A stretch of 64,000 bases of DNA from Actinostola sp. cb2023. Lineage: Eukaryota; Cnidaria; Anthozoa; Actiniaria; Actinostolidae. The notes under the pieces were generated by a model. The model made no database searches, was not told where the DNA came from, and saw nothing but the letters and a program-made list of their open reading frames with translations. Location: assembly GCA_033675265.1 (NCBI GenBank), contig JAUJYZ010001347.1, positions 496,001 through 560,000 of the forward strand. Reading direction: 5' to 3'. This document shows, in pieces, positions 22,601 to 32,093 of the stretch. Made by a program: the position numbers and the translations under genes. Numbering within the stretch: the first letter of the stretch is position 1; the number at the start of each line of letters is the position of its first letter.

Positions 22601-25276
22601 CAGCATGCAAAATCATTGTTCAACCAATCAGAATGCTTGGTCGCCACACCGTACCATCACCACATGGGACAAACTGAAGAAATAGAAAACGAGCGCGCGT
22701 GCTATGTGCAGATTTATAGCACGCGGGGACTGATCAGAACACAAGAGAAGTGTTAAGAGAAGCACGACGCGTAGCGGAGTGCTTCTCAACACTTCTCGAG
22801 TGTTCTGATCAGTCCCCAAGTGCTATAAATCTTCACATAGCACAGCGGGCAAGTTTTCTATTTCTTTTATAAAATACAATTATGATTTTAAGGCAAGTTT
22901 TCAATTTTGTTCGTTACAAAAATGTTTGAATATCTGCACGCGCATGCTGTGTGCTCTCATAAAGCACGCGGAATACGCATCCTTTGGCCAATCAGAGCGC
23001 GCGTTATATCATAGTTATTTTATAATGTACCGTATTAAACTAGGTACTTCTCACTCATATGAAAACGACTCTAAATGTACCTATAGATGTATTTTTTTCA
23101 AAAAAAATATTTGGAATAGTTTTAAAAAGGTAACTAATTTCATAGCATCTTGTCTAGAAGAAGATCTCAAATATAGACATTTCTTGTCTGGAAGAGCGTT
23201 AGTGTTTCAAGAGCTTAGTGGCATGTCTCTCACTTGAATTTCTGGGAGTATTCCTTTATCCCCTCCGTGTAAAGCATATTTTTCTCAACAACGACGAAGA
23301 ACATATACATGTAAAAACTGTACCTAAATATGTCGACAAAACCAGTAACATCCAGTAAACCTTGGACCTGGTCATCTCTTACAGGTGCGCAAAGATTGGC
23401 CAGTATATCAATAACAGTTTGAGCATATTGTTTTAGATCAAGAGCATCATGCTCTATTTGTTGCTTGATTAGATCTACATCTAAAAATCCATTGATCTGT
23501 GATCTCAGAGACCTGTGGTGTGGAAGAAGAAGGCCTAGAAGATTCTAGTGAGGAGAAAAAAATGATATGAAGGAGACAGACACACAAAAATGGAAACAAG
23601 CATAAAGTTGAAGGGAAGAAAGGAAGGGAAGAAAGGAAGGGAAGAAAGGAAGGGAAGAAAGGAAGGGAAGAAAGGAAGGGAAGAAAGGAAGGGAAGAAAG
23701 GAAGGGAAGAAAGGAGAAGGGAAGAAAGGAGAAAGGAAGAAAGGAGAAAGGAAGAAAGGAAGGAAAGAAAGGAAGGAAAGAAAGAAAGGAAGGAAGGAAA
23801 GAAAAGAAGGAAAGAAAGGAAAAAAGGAAGGAAAGAATGAAAGAAAGAAGGAAAGAATGAAAGAAAGAAAAAAAGAAGGATAAAAGAAAATGAAAGAGAG
23901 TTAGTACATCTCACCTCTTTTAACTCCACTAACAGGTTTAAAGTATGGATATAGACTGGTGGGGTTGATTCAAGGTCTTCCCTCAATCTATCCCAGAATG
24001 CTTTGTGGACTATTTCTTTGACATGTTTTTCAATCCTTGAAAAAAAAATCAACAATAAAATAACAATAATGTGAGAAATTAAAATGCTCGTTTAAACGTT
24101 ATAAACTGTATTTTCATATGAGAATTACGAACTTCGTTCATTGTGACAAAAAAATGAAATTAAAAAGTGATCAAATTTTCTACAATACATAATGCACCTA
24201 TCAAAGTTAACCCCGTGGGGGGGGAGTGCGGGCAAGGGTGGGGATTTGAAAGTGTTGGAGGTCCCCTCAGTCGGGCATTTGATTGTTTGTTGCGTCCCGA
24301 GGGTCGAGGCATTTGATCTGACCGTGAAGTGACTGAGCTCTAGTTGCAGGCGTGGTTACCAAGCATCTGTACATGTGCTTTCGGTACTTCGGTACTTTCA
24401 GTACTTGCAGTTCGAAAAGAACCAAGAGGTGATTTTTTATTGAGACTTTTATCTGCAATTTTCAATCATCATACAAGAAATTGTTTGTTTTGAGGAAGTC
24501 TGTACTCCCAGGTATATAATTGGACAGAAATATCAAGTGTTTGTACATTAAAAACGGCTGGCCATGTATGACCGACCGATTCAGCGATTGTGCACGTCAT
24601 GCCAAAAGGAAGAACCTGATGGCCAAGAACAGCCAATTTATTAGATTTGCTGTGACAGTTGTGGCCTTTGGCACCATATGGTTTGCGTTGGGATGAAACA
24701 CCAGATCACTGGCAGTGCTCTACCTGTATGGAGTCATGGGAGGAGTGAAGGGCATGTTTTCTATTTGTTCCCTCACTTTCAAGAGAAAAAAAGAGATGAC
24801 ATGTTTTGAATGGATATGGAAATAGTTGTTTCTGCCCTTGCATGGGTGGGTCTTTTTTCATTCATTTGATCTGAATTTGTTTCCTCACCCTCGGGATTTT
24901 GAACAAAATTTGTAGCTCTTGATCAAATCCCCACCCCTTGCCCGCACTCCCCCCCCACGGGGTTAACTTTGATAGGTGCATAAGCAGAGCTCTTAAAAGT
25001 TGGCCGTTGCTTCGTCATAATTAAATAAAATTATCTGCTAAATGCAAACAATGTAAAGTTATAACAAAAACTATACAAATATTAACGATTCAGAAACCTT
25101 TACAAGAGTATTTCTAGCCCAATTACTTACGAATTATCAGGAAAATCTTGAAACTCGAAGTTTTCGTTCATAACAAGTTCATGGGCGAGCGCCATGTTTG
25201 ATACAATGGCGGCTGCTTTTTCGGCGGGATTTTCTGGAGTTCTTGACCTTCCATTGTCATTATTTGTACCTTCCAT
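16686..25276 (-). CDS. TCP11L1: TCP11-domain protein, TCP11L1-like (8 exons)
   Basis: Complete minus-strand gene. Exons: 25131-25276, 23915-24035, 23324-23544, 21859-22029, 21038-21344, 20143-20324, 18700-18866, 16686-16912. The coding sum is 1542 nt, 513 residues, close to what I remember for human TCP11L1 (about 509). Start is the Met in [14 protein letters not shown]. The family core is clear: [16 protein letters not shown], then [58 protein letters not shown] and [10 protein letters not shown]. Later come [26 protein letters not shown] and the C-terminal [16 protein letters not shown]11 proteins are linked to PKA signalling and sperm function in mammals; the 'like' paralogues are poorly characterised. 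Exon 5 has two possible acceptors. The one at 21344 keeps the frame; 21222 does not. Its 5' part looks weakly conserved, so that boundary is least certain. The gene shares a divergent promoter with MRPL21. Introns hold many foldback elements. Confidence 0.9.
17058..17758. mobile_element. TIR element with 53-bp internal array
   Basis: Ends AACAACCCTGCATTTAAATT and its complement. The interior carries 6-7 copies of a 53-bp unit (ggctaaaacacataaattta, then tgtgtcctgagatataaatg) at about 17203-17550. It lies in the last TCP11L intron. Confidence 0.75.
18385..18685. mobile_element. Foldback element next to TCP11L exon 7 donor
   Basis: Inverted arms containing agctatttcaaaaaaggctt and gttgcatcttgcat on the left, with the complement at 18604-18682. 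The right arm stops about 15 bp from the donor gtaagt at 18699. Confidence 0.7.
18895..18970. other. G-rich tract, possible G-quadruplex
   Basis: Runs of gggaggggaggggagggg lie on the plus strand in TCP11L intron 6, C-rich in the transcript sense. Confidence 0.4.
19157..19447. mobile_element. TIR element family C, copy 1
   Basis: Inverted termini start CTATTCCAAATATCGTTGTC and extend about 60 bp through aagcaacaagcaagaagctg. A full homologous copy is at 40527-40812. No coding content. Confidence 0.8.
19933..20071. mobile_element. Foldback element
   Basis: Arms of about 40 bp (ttattacacgggtagttgtg, then taatacggctggatatttt, and the complement) around a loop with repeated actcgtcaaaata motifs. 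Confidence 0.75.
20353..20705. mobile_element. Near-perfect palindrome, about 350 bp
   Basis: Arms of about 165 bp (aatggggagtttgcaggtgt outward; cgaccgaagttggc inward) with a loop of about 20 bp near 20525. It starts 29 bp 5' (transcript sense) of TCP11L exon 6. Confidence 0.85.
20738..20950. mobile_element. Palindrome with nested inner hairpins
   Basis: Outer arms: catcaagagttctagacttc and complement. The inner arms contain gcgcaatgcattatgagatt and aaaggaaaagtgagcacca. A further hairpin, cgggcttccttcggaagggcccg, lies in the right half. Confidence 0.75.
21773..21856. mobile_element. Short foldback family F, copy 1 (overlaps a splice donor)
   Basis: About 84-bp palindrome with gtgatctctgatca at one end, taaattctcc and ggagaatttgg internally, and tcacaagtcactta at the other. 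Read on the minus strand the right end is gtaagtgac, which is the 5' splice site of TCP11L exon 4. Confidence 0.8.
22214..22347 (-). pseudogene. Truncated duplicate of TCP11L exon 2
   Basis: Nearly identical to 23944-24080 (tagactggtggggttgattc, tcttccctcaatctatccca, and the following intron). It lacks the donor side and has a rearranged acceptor side. The authentic gtttttcaatc is inverted to gattgaaaaac and about 10 bp are lost. It lies inside intron 3 and would encode [16 protein letters not shown] again, but has no usable 3' splice site. Confidence 0.85.
22525..22665. mobile_element. MITE family M, partial copy
   Basis: Matches the interiors of 30907-31090 and 33114-33328: gagtgggaaacctacg, ttatggtcatggtacgg, ttcaaccaatcacagc, and caaccaatcagaatgcttgg. 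One terminus is missing. Confidence 0.7.
22677..22866. mobile_element. Foldback element
   Basis: Termini agaaatagaaaa and ttttctatttct enclose inverted arms through gtgctatgtgcagatttata, ggggactgatcagaaca and gaagtgttaagagaagca. Confidence 0.75.
23590..23885. repeat. Purine-rich ggaaggaaag repeat
   Basis: Array of gaagaaaggaagg units. In the TCP11L sense strand it is pyrimidine-only, and it ends about 45 nt upstream of the acceptor of exon 3 (23544). It is the cause of the open frames here. Confidence 0.9.
24193..24980. mobile_element. TIR element carrying a decayed PHD-finger fragment
   Basis: Termini of about 60 bp start TGCACCTATCAAAGTTAACC and are flanked by TAA at 24190-24192 and 24981-24983, a 3-bp duplication typical of PIF/Harbinger-type insertion. 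On the plus strand at about 24590-24750 the interior encodes [11 protein letters not shown], then an in-frame TAG, then [15 protein letters not shown], and after a one-base shift [13 protein letters not shown]. The Cys/His spacing is that of a PHD zinc finger. No transposase is visible. It lies in TCP11L intron 1. The sister element at 37893-38593 has related termini. Confidence 0.75.
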
Positions 25277-26227
25277 GGCTTATAGGATACTTAAGAAGAC
25301 GTGGTATTATTTAATGTCGTAGAGATATGAAGAAAAACGTGTTAAAATTGCTTCCCTTTCTTGCCCGCACTCAACTGCAAAACGTCGAATTTTCCGAGGC
25401 AACAACAAAGTGACTACGCATGCGTGAAACTGGGTGAAACATGAATCATATTTTTCACTTTCAGTTTCGTCTCTCTTTATCTTTCTTTCGCTTTCGTGTT
25501 GCGTTCGATGTTTTCGCTTATTCTTTGTATAAGTAATCTGTTATTTCGCTTAGAGAATTGTCAGTCTTTATTCAGTCATGTTTGCGTGATATCGGATTCC
25601 GTGCGGGGAGATGTCCAGTGATTGGTGATATTGCCTGTCGCCTGATGGATTAGCAACGTGTATTGGCGTACCAGTTCAGCACGTAACGACCGCGAAATAT
25701 TAATATTGTTATTTTAAATCACGTTTTATAACTATGCACGGGTAGAGGGATGGATAGGATCCATCGGACGGTGGGAGTGTACGTGGAAGGGAGTCCTGAA
25801 AGGAGGGAGAGAGCCCGGAGTATTGATGAATGGATGGATGGATGGATGGATGGATGGATGGATGGATGGATGGATGGATGGATGGATGGATGGATGGATG
25901 GATGGATGAATGGATGGATGGATGGAAATAAGGCCAAGAGGACTAGATGGATGGGAGGATGAAAGCAAGCCAAGGATGGATGGAAGGAGGATAGGAGGGT
26001 GGAAAAGAGTAAAGGAGACATTGGATGGATGGATGGATGGATGGGACAAATGGATGAACGGTTGGAAGGGAATAAGATAGAAGAGAGGAAAGAAGGGAAG
26101 GAAGTATTGATGGAATAGATGGGTGGAAAATGGAAGGAAAGAATAATAATAATATTATTATTATATCCTATTTGGGTTGCCTGTGTTGTCCAGGACTAGC
26201 GAGGGCCTAGTAACTAGTCAGATCAAA
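25277..26227. promoter_or_regulatory. Divergent intergenic region TCP11L / MRPL21
   Basis: 950 bp between two start codons pointing away from each other. The TCP11L-proximal half is non-repetitive (25277-25740). The MRPL21-proximal half holds a (tgga)n tract and aata repeats. I see no canonical TATA box at either start. Confidence 0.5.
25740..26165. repeat. (tgga)n microsatellite and degenerate flanks
   Basis: Pure tgga units at 25826-25925, followed by degenerate ggatggaaggagg sequence, a second short tgga run near 26024-26044 and (aat)n at 26143-26165. Long Pro/Ile/His/Ser frames on the minus strand are artefacts. Confidence 0.9.
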
Positions 26228-29200
26228 ATGGCGGCCAGAGCGGTGAGATGTATGAACTTAGTAAAAGTTGGTGCTGCAATTCTTCGAAATCCCCAGCATA
26301 AAAACGTTGTTAACGGTAACTGTGCTATTACATATACTATTAAGTACTGTTTGTAAAAGTATTGATTTTATATGTTAATTCGAAATGCAGAAAATTGATT
26401 ATATTCTTGAGTCACATGATGCTGCGTCCTAGTAGTCACTCCTAGTGACAACTGTTCACGTTTAATCCGAGTTTAAGTCTGTCGTGTATTATTTCTATTT
26501 TTGCTTCAAGCTTAGTGTGATTGTACTTTGCAGGTTTGTCTTCAAATGTGCAGAAATTCCAAGCAATCCGTGGGAGTTTGCTGGTCAATAATAGCATTAT
26601 GAAAAATTGGTAAGAATGTAGCTTAAATATGAAAATTAATGATCATTTGAATTGGCATTAGCTGACACTTTAATACAGAATACATGAAATATAATCATCA
26701 CCATCACTGCTATAATCATCATCATCGCAATCATCACCCATTATCATCATCATCATTGCTGCCTTAATCATCATCATCATCATCCATTATCATCACTGCC
26801 ATAATCATCGTCATCCTTCATCGTCATTATCAACAATAACATGATATTATTTAAAGAGCCATTATTATTATTATTGTTATTATTATTATAAGCATCTGAT
26901 TAATAAATTATTTTTGGTGTTGAATTTCAGTTTAAAAAACTTCAGTGTTACTACAATAGCCCTTCAGCATGCAACAGCAGCTGATCCTTTAACTATGATT
27001 CTAAATGTTGATACAAGAACACCGTCTAGTTCATCATCAGCATCATTATCAGAAGATAGTGCTGAGGATGAAGATGAGCAAAATTGTATATCAACACTAT
27101 ATGATCCAGGTTTGTGTAATGCATGCAAGTACAGTAACAACAAAGTTGAACCTCTTCTAGTGGACACCTCCCATAAACAGCAACCTCTCTGTAATAGACA
27201 TGGTTTTGTTGTCCCACGACTTTATGTTATGATGATGATGTTGATGGTTGGTATTGGTGATGATAGAGGTACAATGTACAAGTATGAACTATTAATCATG
27301 ATGATGGGTTGTTATGGTGATGGATAGCAAATGGCCCCAAGAATTGTCAAGAGACCTCCACAGTTTACCAAAATATTGAACCTTTTTTTAGACTCAAGTC
27401 TCAAATTTCTGGAATGACAGTGTTAGAGTCTTGTTTATCCTGGGGAGGGGGGACTCCCATACGAAAGTGACAGAGATGCTTGTCAGAAGTTTGGGGCTCA
27501 ATTATAAAATGGTGATCTTATGGTCTCACAAACTCTTTATTTCACCACCTTTTGCATATATTGTTCAAGTAGAATGTACAATGTTTTAAATGTACATGTA
27601 TGTACAACTGTACTGTTATTTAGTATAAATACGTTGCGGTTTGTTCTTAGATGTTATATCCAAGGTAACAGATGAGACAAAATTAGCACAAAACAGCGGC
27701 CAGGTGTTTGCTGTGGTTTATATTGGTAAGATGTCCTCTGTTATTCTATTCATTCAGAATTCATTGCCATCACCACCAACTGCATTAATTACTACGTTAA
27801 CGTGATCAGTCAACAATGGTGACTTGTAGCTTGTAATAGAGCAACAACCTTAAAGCAGCTACAACCAGCATATTTAATGTTTATGATTTATGGAAGTCTA
27901 TAGAGGGTTTGCACTATCACGTGCTGGCAGCCATGACGGGGCAGGATGTAAAATGATTTTATTGTTCCTGCCCCCTGTCATGGCTGCCGGCATGTCATCG
28001 TGCAAACCCTCTATTGCAAATTTACAGCTTGCAACTTTCATCTGAAATGGTTGCAGTGTGGCAAATGGTTGTAAAATGATCAGTGGATGTTCTTTCTGGA
28101 TTAACAAATCAGATGGAACTGATGAAAGTAGATTGTAGTTTGCTGGTTGCCATCTTTTAATGAAATCCTGGTGTTTGACCTCACATGTACACACAGTTTG
28201 AATGTACAGTAGAACCCGGTTAATACGGACATTATTGGGACGAGACGCAGTGTCCGTATTAACTGGGTGTCCGTATTAAACAGGTATATTTTATAGGCAT
28301 TTGTATGAGTTTCGGCCGGGACAGAACAACATGTCCATAATAACCGGGTGTCCGTATTAACTGGGTGTCCGTAAGGCCGGGTTCCACTGTACTTGTAACT
28401 AAATTAGTGTGCTGATCAGAATACAAAGTTCTTGTGGGTTAATATTATTAATTTTGCTTAATTTCCAGGTGGTCGTCAATTCAAAGTTACTGTTACTGAT
28501 ACAATAACAATATTCAAGATTGCTGCAGAAGTTGGTGAACAAATAAGACTAGAAAAAGTAATGAAATAGTTGCACACTCTTGGCCAACAACAATAATTGA
28601 AGGGATCAATCTAAATTCTCCTTGAGTTTTTGGAATTTCAAAGGAGAATTTTGGGTTTTGATCAAAGGTCACTTACACTGTAATTGACCCCTTTTAATGA
28701 GGGTTTATCATATAATTTCAAAACTCATAGGACAAACAAATGATTATCATAGCTGGAAAGAGCTTGTTGAAATTAGTAAAAATGTGAAGTTTGGAAAAGA
28801 TCGCTCCACAAATTACGAAGATATGAATTTTCAAAAATCGAAATTTTGTATGAAAACCTTTGTTGGAGGCAAGAGTTGCCTCCAAGCGTAATTTCCATAG
28901 GTTTTCATATAAAATTTCGATTTTTGAAAATTCATATCTTCGTAATTTGTGGAGCGATCTTTTCCAAACTTAACATTTTTACTAATTTCAGCGAGCTCTT
29001 TCCAGCTATGATAATCATTTTTTGTCCTATGAGTTTTGAAATTACATGATAAACCCTCATTATCAATGGCAAAATTGCCTGCAATATCTCCAAAGAATGA
29101 CACAAATTTCCTTCATTACTTTTGTATCAGATTCTGCTTGTTGGTGGTGATAATTTCACTATTTTTGGACGGCCTCTTCTCGAGTAAGTGAAATCCATAA

Positions 29201-30522
29201 TCTTGAATATAGTTTTGTTGGTATCAAATTTTTTTTTTTTTAAATAATAATAATAATAACTGGTATCAAATACATGTAGTTTTTGTTTTGTTTATTTTTT
29301 GTGTGCATTTTCTCAAGCCAACAATTGGCGACAGTTGAAGCTACTGTCATTGAGAAAACAAAAACAGCCAAAGTTATTGTTTTCAAGAAAAAGAGAAGAA
29401 AAGGTTACAAGAAAACACAAGGTAACAAGACTGTTAGAGAACTTGTACAGACACGTAGTTGTTCATCATCGTGCGTTTGACTTTGTCAATTTTGGCCTGG
29501 TATGGTTCACAGTCTAAGGGCAATAATGTATTGTCATTTGGCCAGAATAACCAGTCTGTCTGATGAGTTTGATAATATAACTCAAGCAGTGCCATCATGA
29601 ACATTGGTCTACTGGTTGGACCTTCGCATGACTTGGATTATCACATAAATGGCTGTCCCTTCTCTTCACACTACATTACACCTGAATAGACCACTTTTGA
29701 TATATGCTCTACTTGTCATACACAAAGGTTTGAGTATGAGGCTCCGCAGGGAATAATTAAATTTATTATTTTGTCTTTTCACGAATCAGTGAGCATTATT
29801 CCCCGGAGCCTCACTCTGAAACTATTGTACATCACTCGCCAAGTGGAACATATATCGAAAGTCGACTATTGGATGGAGGCGAAAGAACCATTGAAGATGT
29901 AAGCAAACATCTGGCAGTGACTCCTTCAGTGTCCGCTCTCAGGTCTTGATATTCAGTCCCATCCAGGCTGCAGTGGTGGGATTCCGTTATGAAATTTGAG
30001 GAATCAAATACTCCCATCGCATGCCAGCACAACATTTTAAAATAATTATGCATGCCCTCCCAACATACATTTCTTTGCAAAATTTCTTAAATTCAAACAC
30101 CATTAGCCTGAAAATCAGCCACCTCCTCTGGGTCAAAAATTTCCTTTGACCCAGAGGAGACGGCTGATCTTCAGGCTAACATCCATAACTTTTCTCTTTT
30201 ACTGTACAATCAATCTCAAAGAAATTTCATAATTTTACATTTATTTATGACAAATAATTTAATGGTGGCCTCTTTTTTGCAATAAAATAATTATATAAAA
30301 ATCATTGGTGTGCCAGCGTGAGATGGGTGTATAGAAAGCATCCAAAGAAACCAGCCAGATTGTTGATCCTTACTTTTACTTAGGAGTAATGAGAAAGGAT
30401 ACCAACTCATCCCTATTTCCATATTTTTATTTTGTTCAACAGGTCACAGACAAGACATAACAGTGTTAAGAATTAACAGTATTAACCTTAGTCCTTCTCA
30501 ACTTTCTCTTTCTTCATTTTAA
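26228..30522 (+). CDS. MRPL21: Mitochondrial large-subunit ribosomal protein L21 (uL21m)
   Basis: Structural component of the mitochondrial 39S subunit, encoded in the nucleus. Exons: 26228-26315, 26534-26609, 26931-27109, 27651-27725, 28469-28557, 29131-29183, 29318-29421, 30443-30522. They total 744 nt, exactly 247 codons plus stop. Met at 26228 starts an Ala/Arg-rich presequence ([10 protein letters not shown]) suited to mitochondrial import. The uL21 domain runs from about residue 125: [74 protein letters not shown]. The ILLVGGDNF and TVLRINSI blocks match vertebrate MRPL21. Residues 86-104 are an unusual Ser- then Asp/Glu-rich insert (exon 3), making the protein longer than the roughly 205 residues of human. 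If exon 7 read through its donor, it would give a different, non-conserved tail. The exon 8 join restores conservation, so I prefer it. Confidence 0.93.
26690..26905. repeat. ATC/CAT microsatellite tract
   Basis: Degenerate catcatcatc repeats and a short (att)n run occupy MRPL21 intron 2 just 5' of exon 3. Confidence 0.7.
27899..28014. mobile_element. Palindrome in MRPL21 intron 4
   Basis: Arms tagagggtttgcactatcac and gtgctggcagccatgac with complements (gtcatggctgcc, gtgcaaaccctcta) around a short loop. Confidence 0.8.
28207..28389. mobile_element. pogo-like MITE, 183 bp, TA duplication
   Basis: Begins CAGTAGAACCCGGTTAATAC and ends CCGGGTTCCACTG, flanked by TA at 28205-28206 and 28390-28391. 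Internal tgtccgtattaac is repeated four times. CAGT...AACC..GGTTAAT termini are characteristic of pogo/Tigger-type elements. Confidence 0.8.
28601..28674. mobile_element. Short foldback family F, copy 2
   Basis: ggatcaatctaaattctcc, ggagaattttggg and tgatcaaaggtcactta match the copy at 21773, including the adjacent cactgt. Begins about 40 bp after exon 5 of MRPL21. Confidence 0.75.
28697..29061. mobile_element. Long palindrome, 365 bp
   Basis: Arms of about 175 bp (tgagggtttatcatataatt outward; gcctccaa at the centre) are near-identical inverted copies around a minimal loop at about 28876. Ends 70 bp before exon 6 of MRPL21. Confidence 0.85.
29684..29875. mobile_element. Foldback element
   Basis: Outer inverted pair aatagaccacttttgatata and tatatcgaaagtcgactatt. 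Inner pair gaggctccgcagggaataat and attattccccggagcctcac. Confidence 0.7.
30104..30180. mobile_element. Short perfect hairpin
   Basis: ttagcctgaaaatcagccac and cctctgggtcaaa pair with tttgacccagagg and ggctgatcttcaggctaa. In the last MRPL21 intron. Confidence 0.75.
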
Positions 30523-30544
30523 TACTGCAGTCTTATAGTTTCAC

Positions 30545-30550
30545 AATAAA
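30545..30550 (+). terminator. Polyadenylation signal AATAAA
   Basis: Located 22 bases after the MRPL21 stop codon, the first AATAAA downstream. It supports the exon 8 assignment. Confidence 0.7.
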
Positions 30551-30663
30551 GATGTGATAATAAATATCAAGTTTTGTCTATCAGTTGTTATCTGTTATTT
30601 ATTCTTATTCTTGTACAATTGAAAGAAGAGGGGGAAATGTAACACAAGAAGCCATGAACACAT

Positions 30664-30808
30664 ATTAGTGTGACGCCAAACGCTATAACCACCTTTAATG
30701 TATTTGCAATCGGCTTCCAACATGGCAAGACATTCTATTGTTTGTAGGTTGAGACAGAAGTATGGGAAGACATTAAAAGTGGTCATCGTTTTAGCATCAC
30801 ACTAATGC
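30664..30808. mobile_element. Foldback element
   Basis: attagtgtgacgc with ataaccacctttaatgt pairs with acattaaaagtggtcat and gcatcacactaat. Confidence 0.65.
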
Positions 30809-30906
30809 AACCAGTATGATCATATGAAGGTCGCAGTATCACGACCAAAACATCTTGAAATAAATATAAAAAACAGGATCGCATTGTACTTCAATAAACT
30901 TGATTG

Positions 30907-31090
30907 CAATAGAGTCGTTTTCGTACGAGTGGGAAGTAATTACAGTCGTGCAGTATCGTGACCAAGCATTCTGATTGGTTGAGAAATGATTTTGCGTGCT
31001 GTGATTGGTTGAATACAATGTGTTCGATTCCATACCGTGACCGTAACTCCGTGCCATAGGTTTCCCACTCCTACGAAAACGACTCTATTG
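30907..31090. mobile_element. MITE family M, copy 2 (full)
   Basis: Terminal inverted repeats CAATAGAGTCGTTTTCGTAC and complement, with internal CCAAT-box-like attggttga repeated twice in opposite context. The terminus is the same sequence found in the 76-bp array of EIF2B5. Confidence 0.8.
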
Positions 31091-31437
31091 AGTACAATGC
31101 AATGACTGACACTGTGCATGCGAGTAGTTTAGCAGAGAATTTAGTACATGCAACATTGTTAGCAGTACACTGGTGTTAGCAGTTGTTGGTGATAATGTGC
31201 AAATGGATCCAGCATTGTTGGGCTACCTTGTGCTTCAACAATCACAAAAGAAACGTTGGGACTTGTTAGCAACAGGGTGTGCAAACGTTCCCAACATGTT
31301 TGGCCCAACAATGTTGAATCTTGTCAGCCTACATTATTGAGATCAAGAGCATTTATGTTATCCTTCTGCCAAGCAAAAAATGTAAAGTTACATGTACTAC
31401 CGGTACTTAATTTCTTGGCTGTAAGGAAGATACCAGG

Positions 31438-31940
31438 CCCTGGGTGCACGAAAGGTGAATAGCGCTATCCACTGGATATTATAACATAGCATTGATATAA
31501 CGCGCGCTCTGATTGGCTAATTAACGTGCACGAGCGTGCATCCATAACTCAATGGACGCACGCTCACGTCATAGCACGTGCTCTGAAATCAATTGGAAAA
31601 TAAAATTGTTTTATTTGAATTTGCAGTAACTATGTTATAAAAGGAATGGTCAACGCTTCAGCTGTGCGTCCATCGAGTTATGGATGCACTTGGTCGGCTG
31701 CTAAGCACTCAAGAAGCTAGAGTCGCACTCAGCTACGCCTTGTGCGACTCTTACGCTTCTCTCGTGCTTAGCAGCCTCCCGCGTGCATCCATAACTCGAT
31801 GGACGCACGCTGAGCGTTGACCATTCCTTCATTAAAGAACTATCCAAGGGATAAAATTTAATGGATAACTGCATCAATTGTATCCGTTGGATAGGACTTA
31901 TCAAGTGGACATTGCTATTTACCTATCGTGCAACCAGGCC
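31438..31940. mobile_element. Nested TIR elements (family J interrupted by a second element)
   Basis: Outer element ends tgcacgaaaggtgaatagcg and ctatttacctatcgtgcaac, and is intact elsewhere at 62174-62320. It is split by a larger foldback (ataacatagcattgatataa inward to cattccttcatt) whose own arms carry cgtgcatccataactc and gatggacgcacgct several times. Confidence 0.75.
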
Positions 31941-32093
31941 AGTGCTTTAGGGTGAATGTTTAGCTTAACGGTGACCCTTTGCTCTACAATGACAGTGATA
32001 ATAGATTATTGAAAGTAACCATCCTGCATTACTTTCATAACTTATATTTTGAGGGTGCGAGTTTTGAAGCGACTGAAACTTTGAAGTCTAATG
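31941..32093. other. Putative 3' UTR of WDR77
   Basis: Non-repetitive sequence directly downstream (minus sense) of the WDR77 stop. I see no clear AATAAA in the first 150 nt. Confidence 0.4.

Noticed and set aside
29421..29480. MRPL21 ending by read-through of exon 7
   Set aside because: The tail ([14 protein letters not shown]) is not conserved. Splicing at caag|gtaaca to 30443 restores [14 protein letters not shown], and a poly(A) signal follows.
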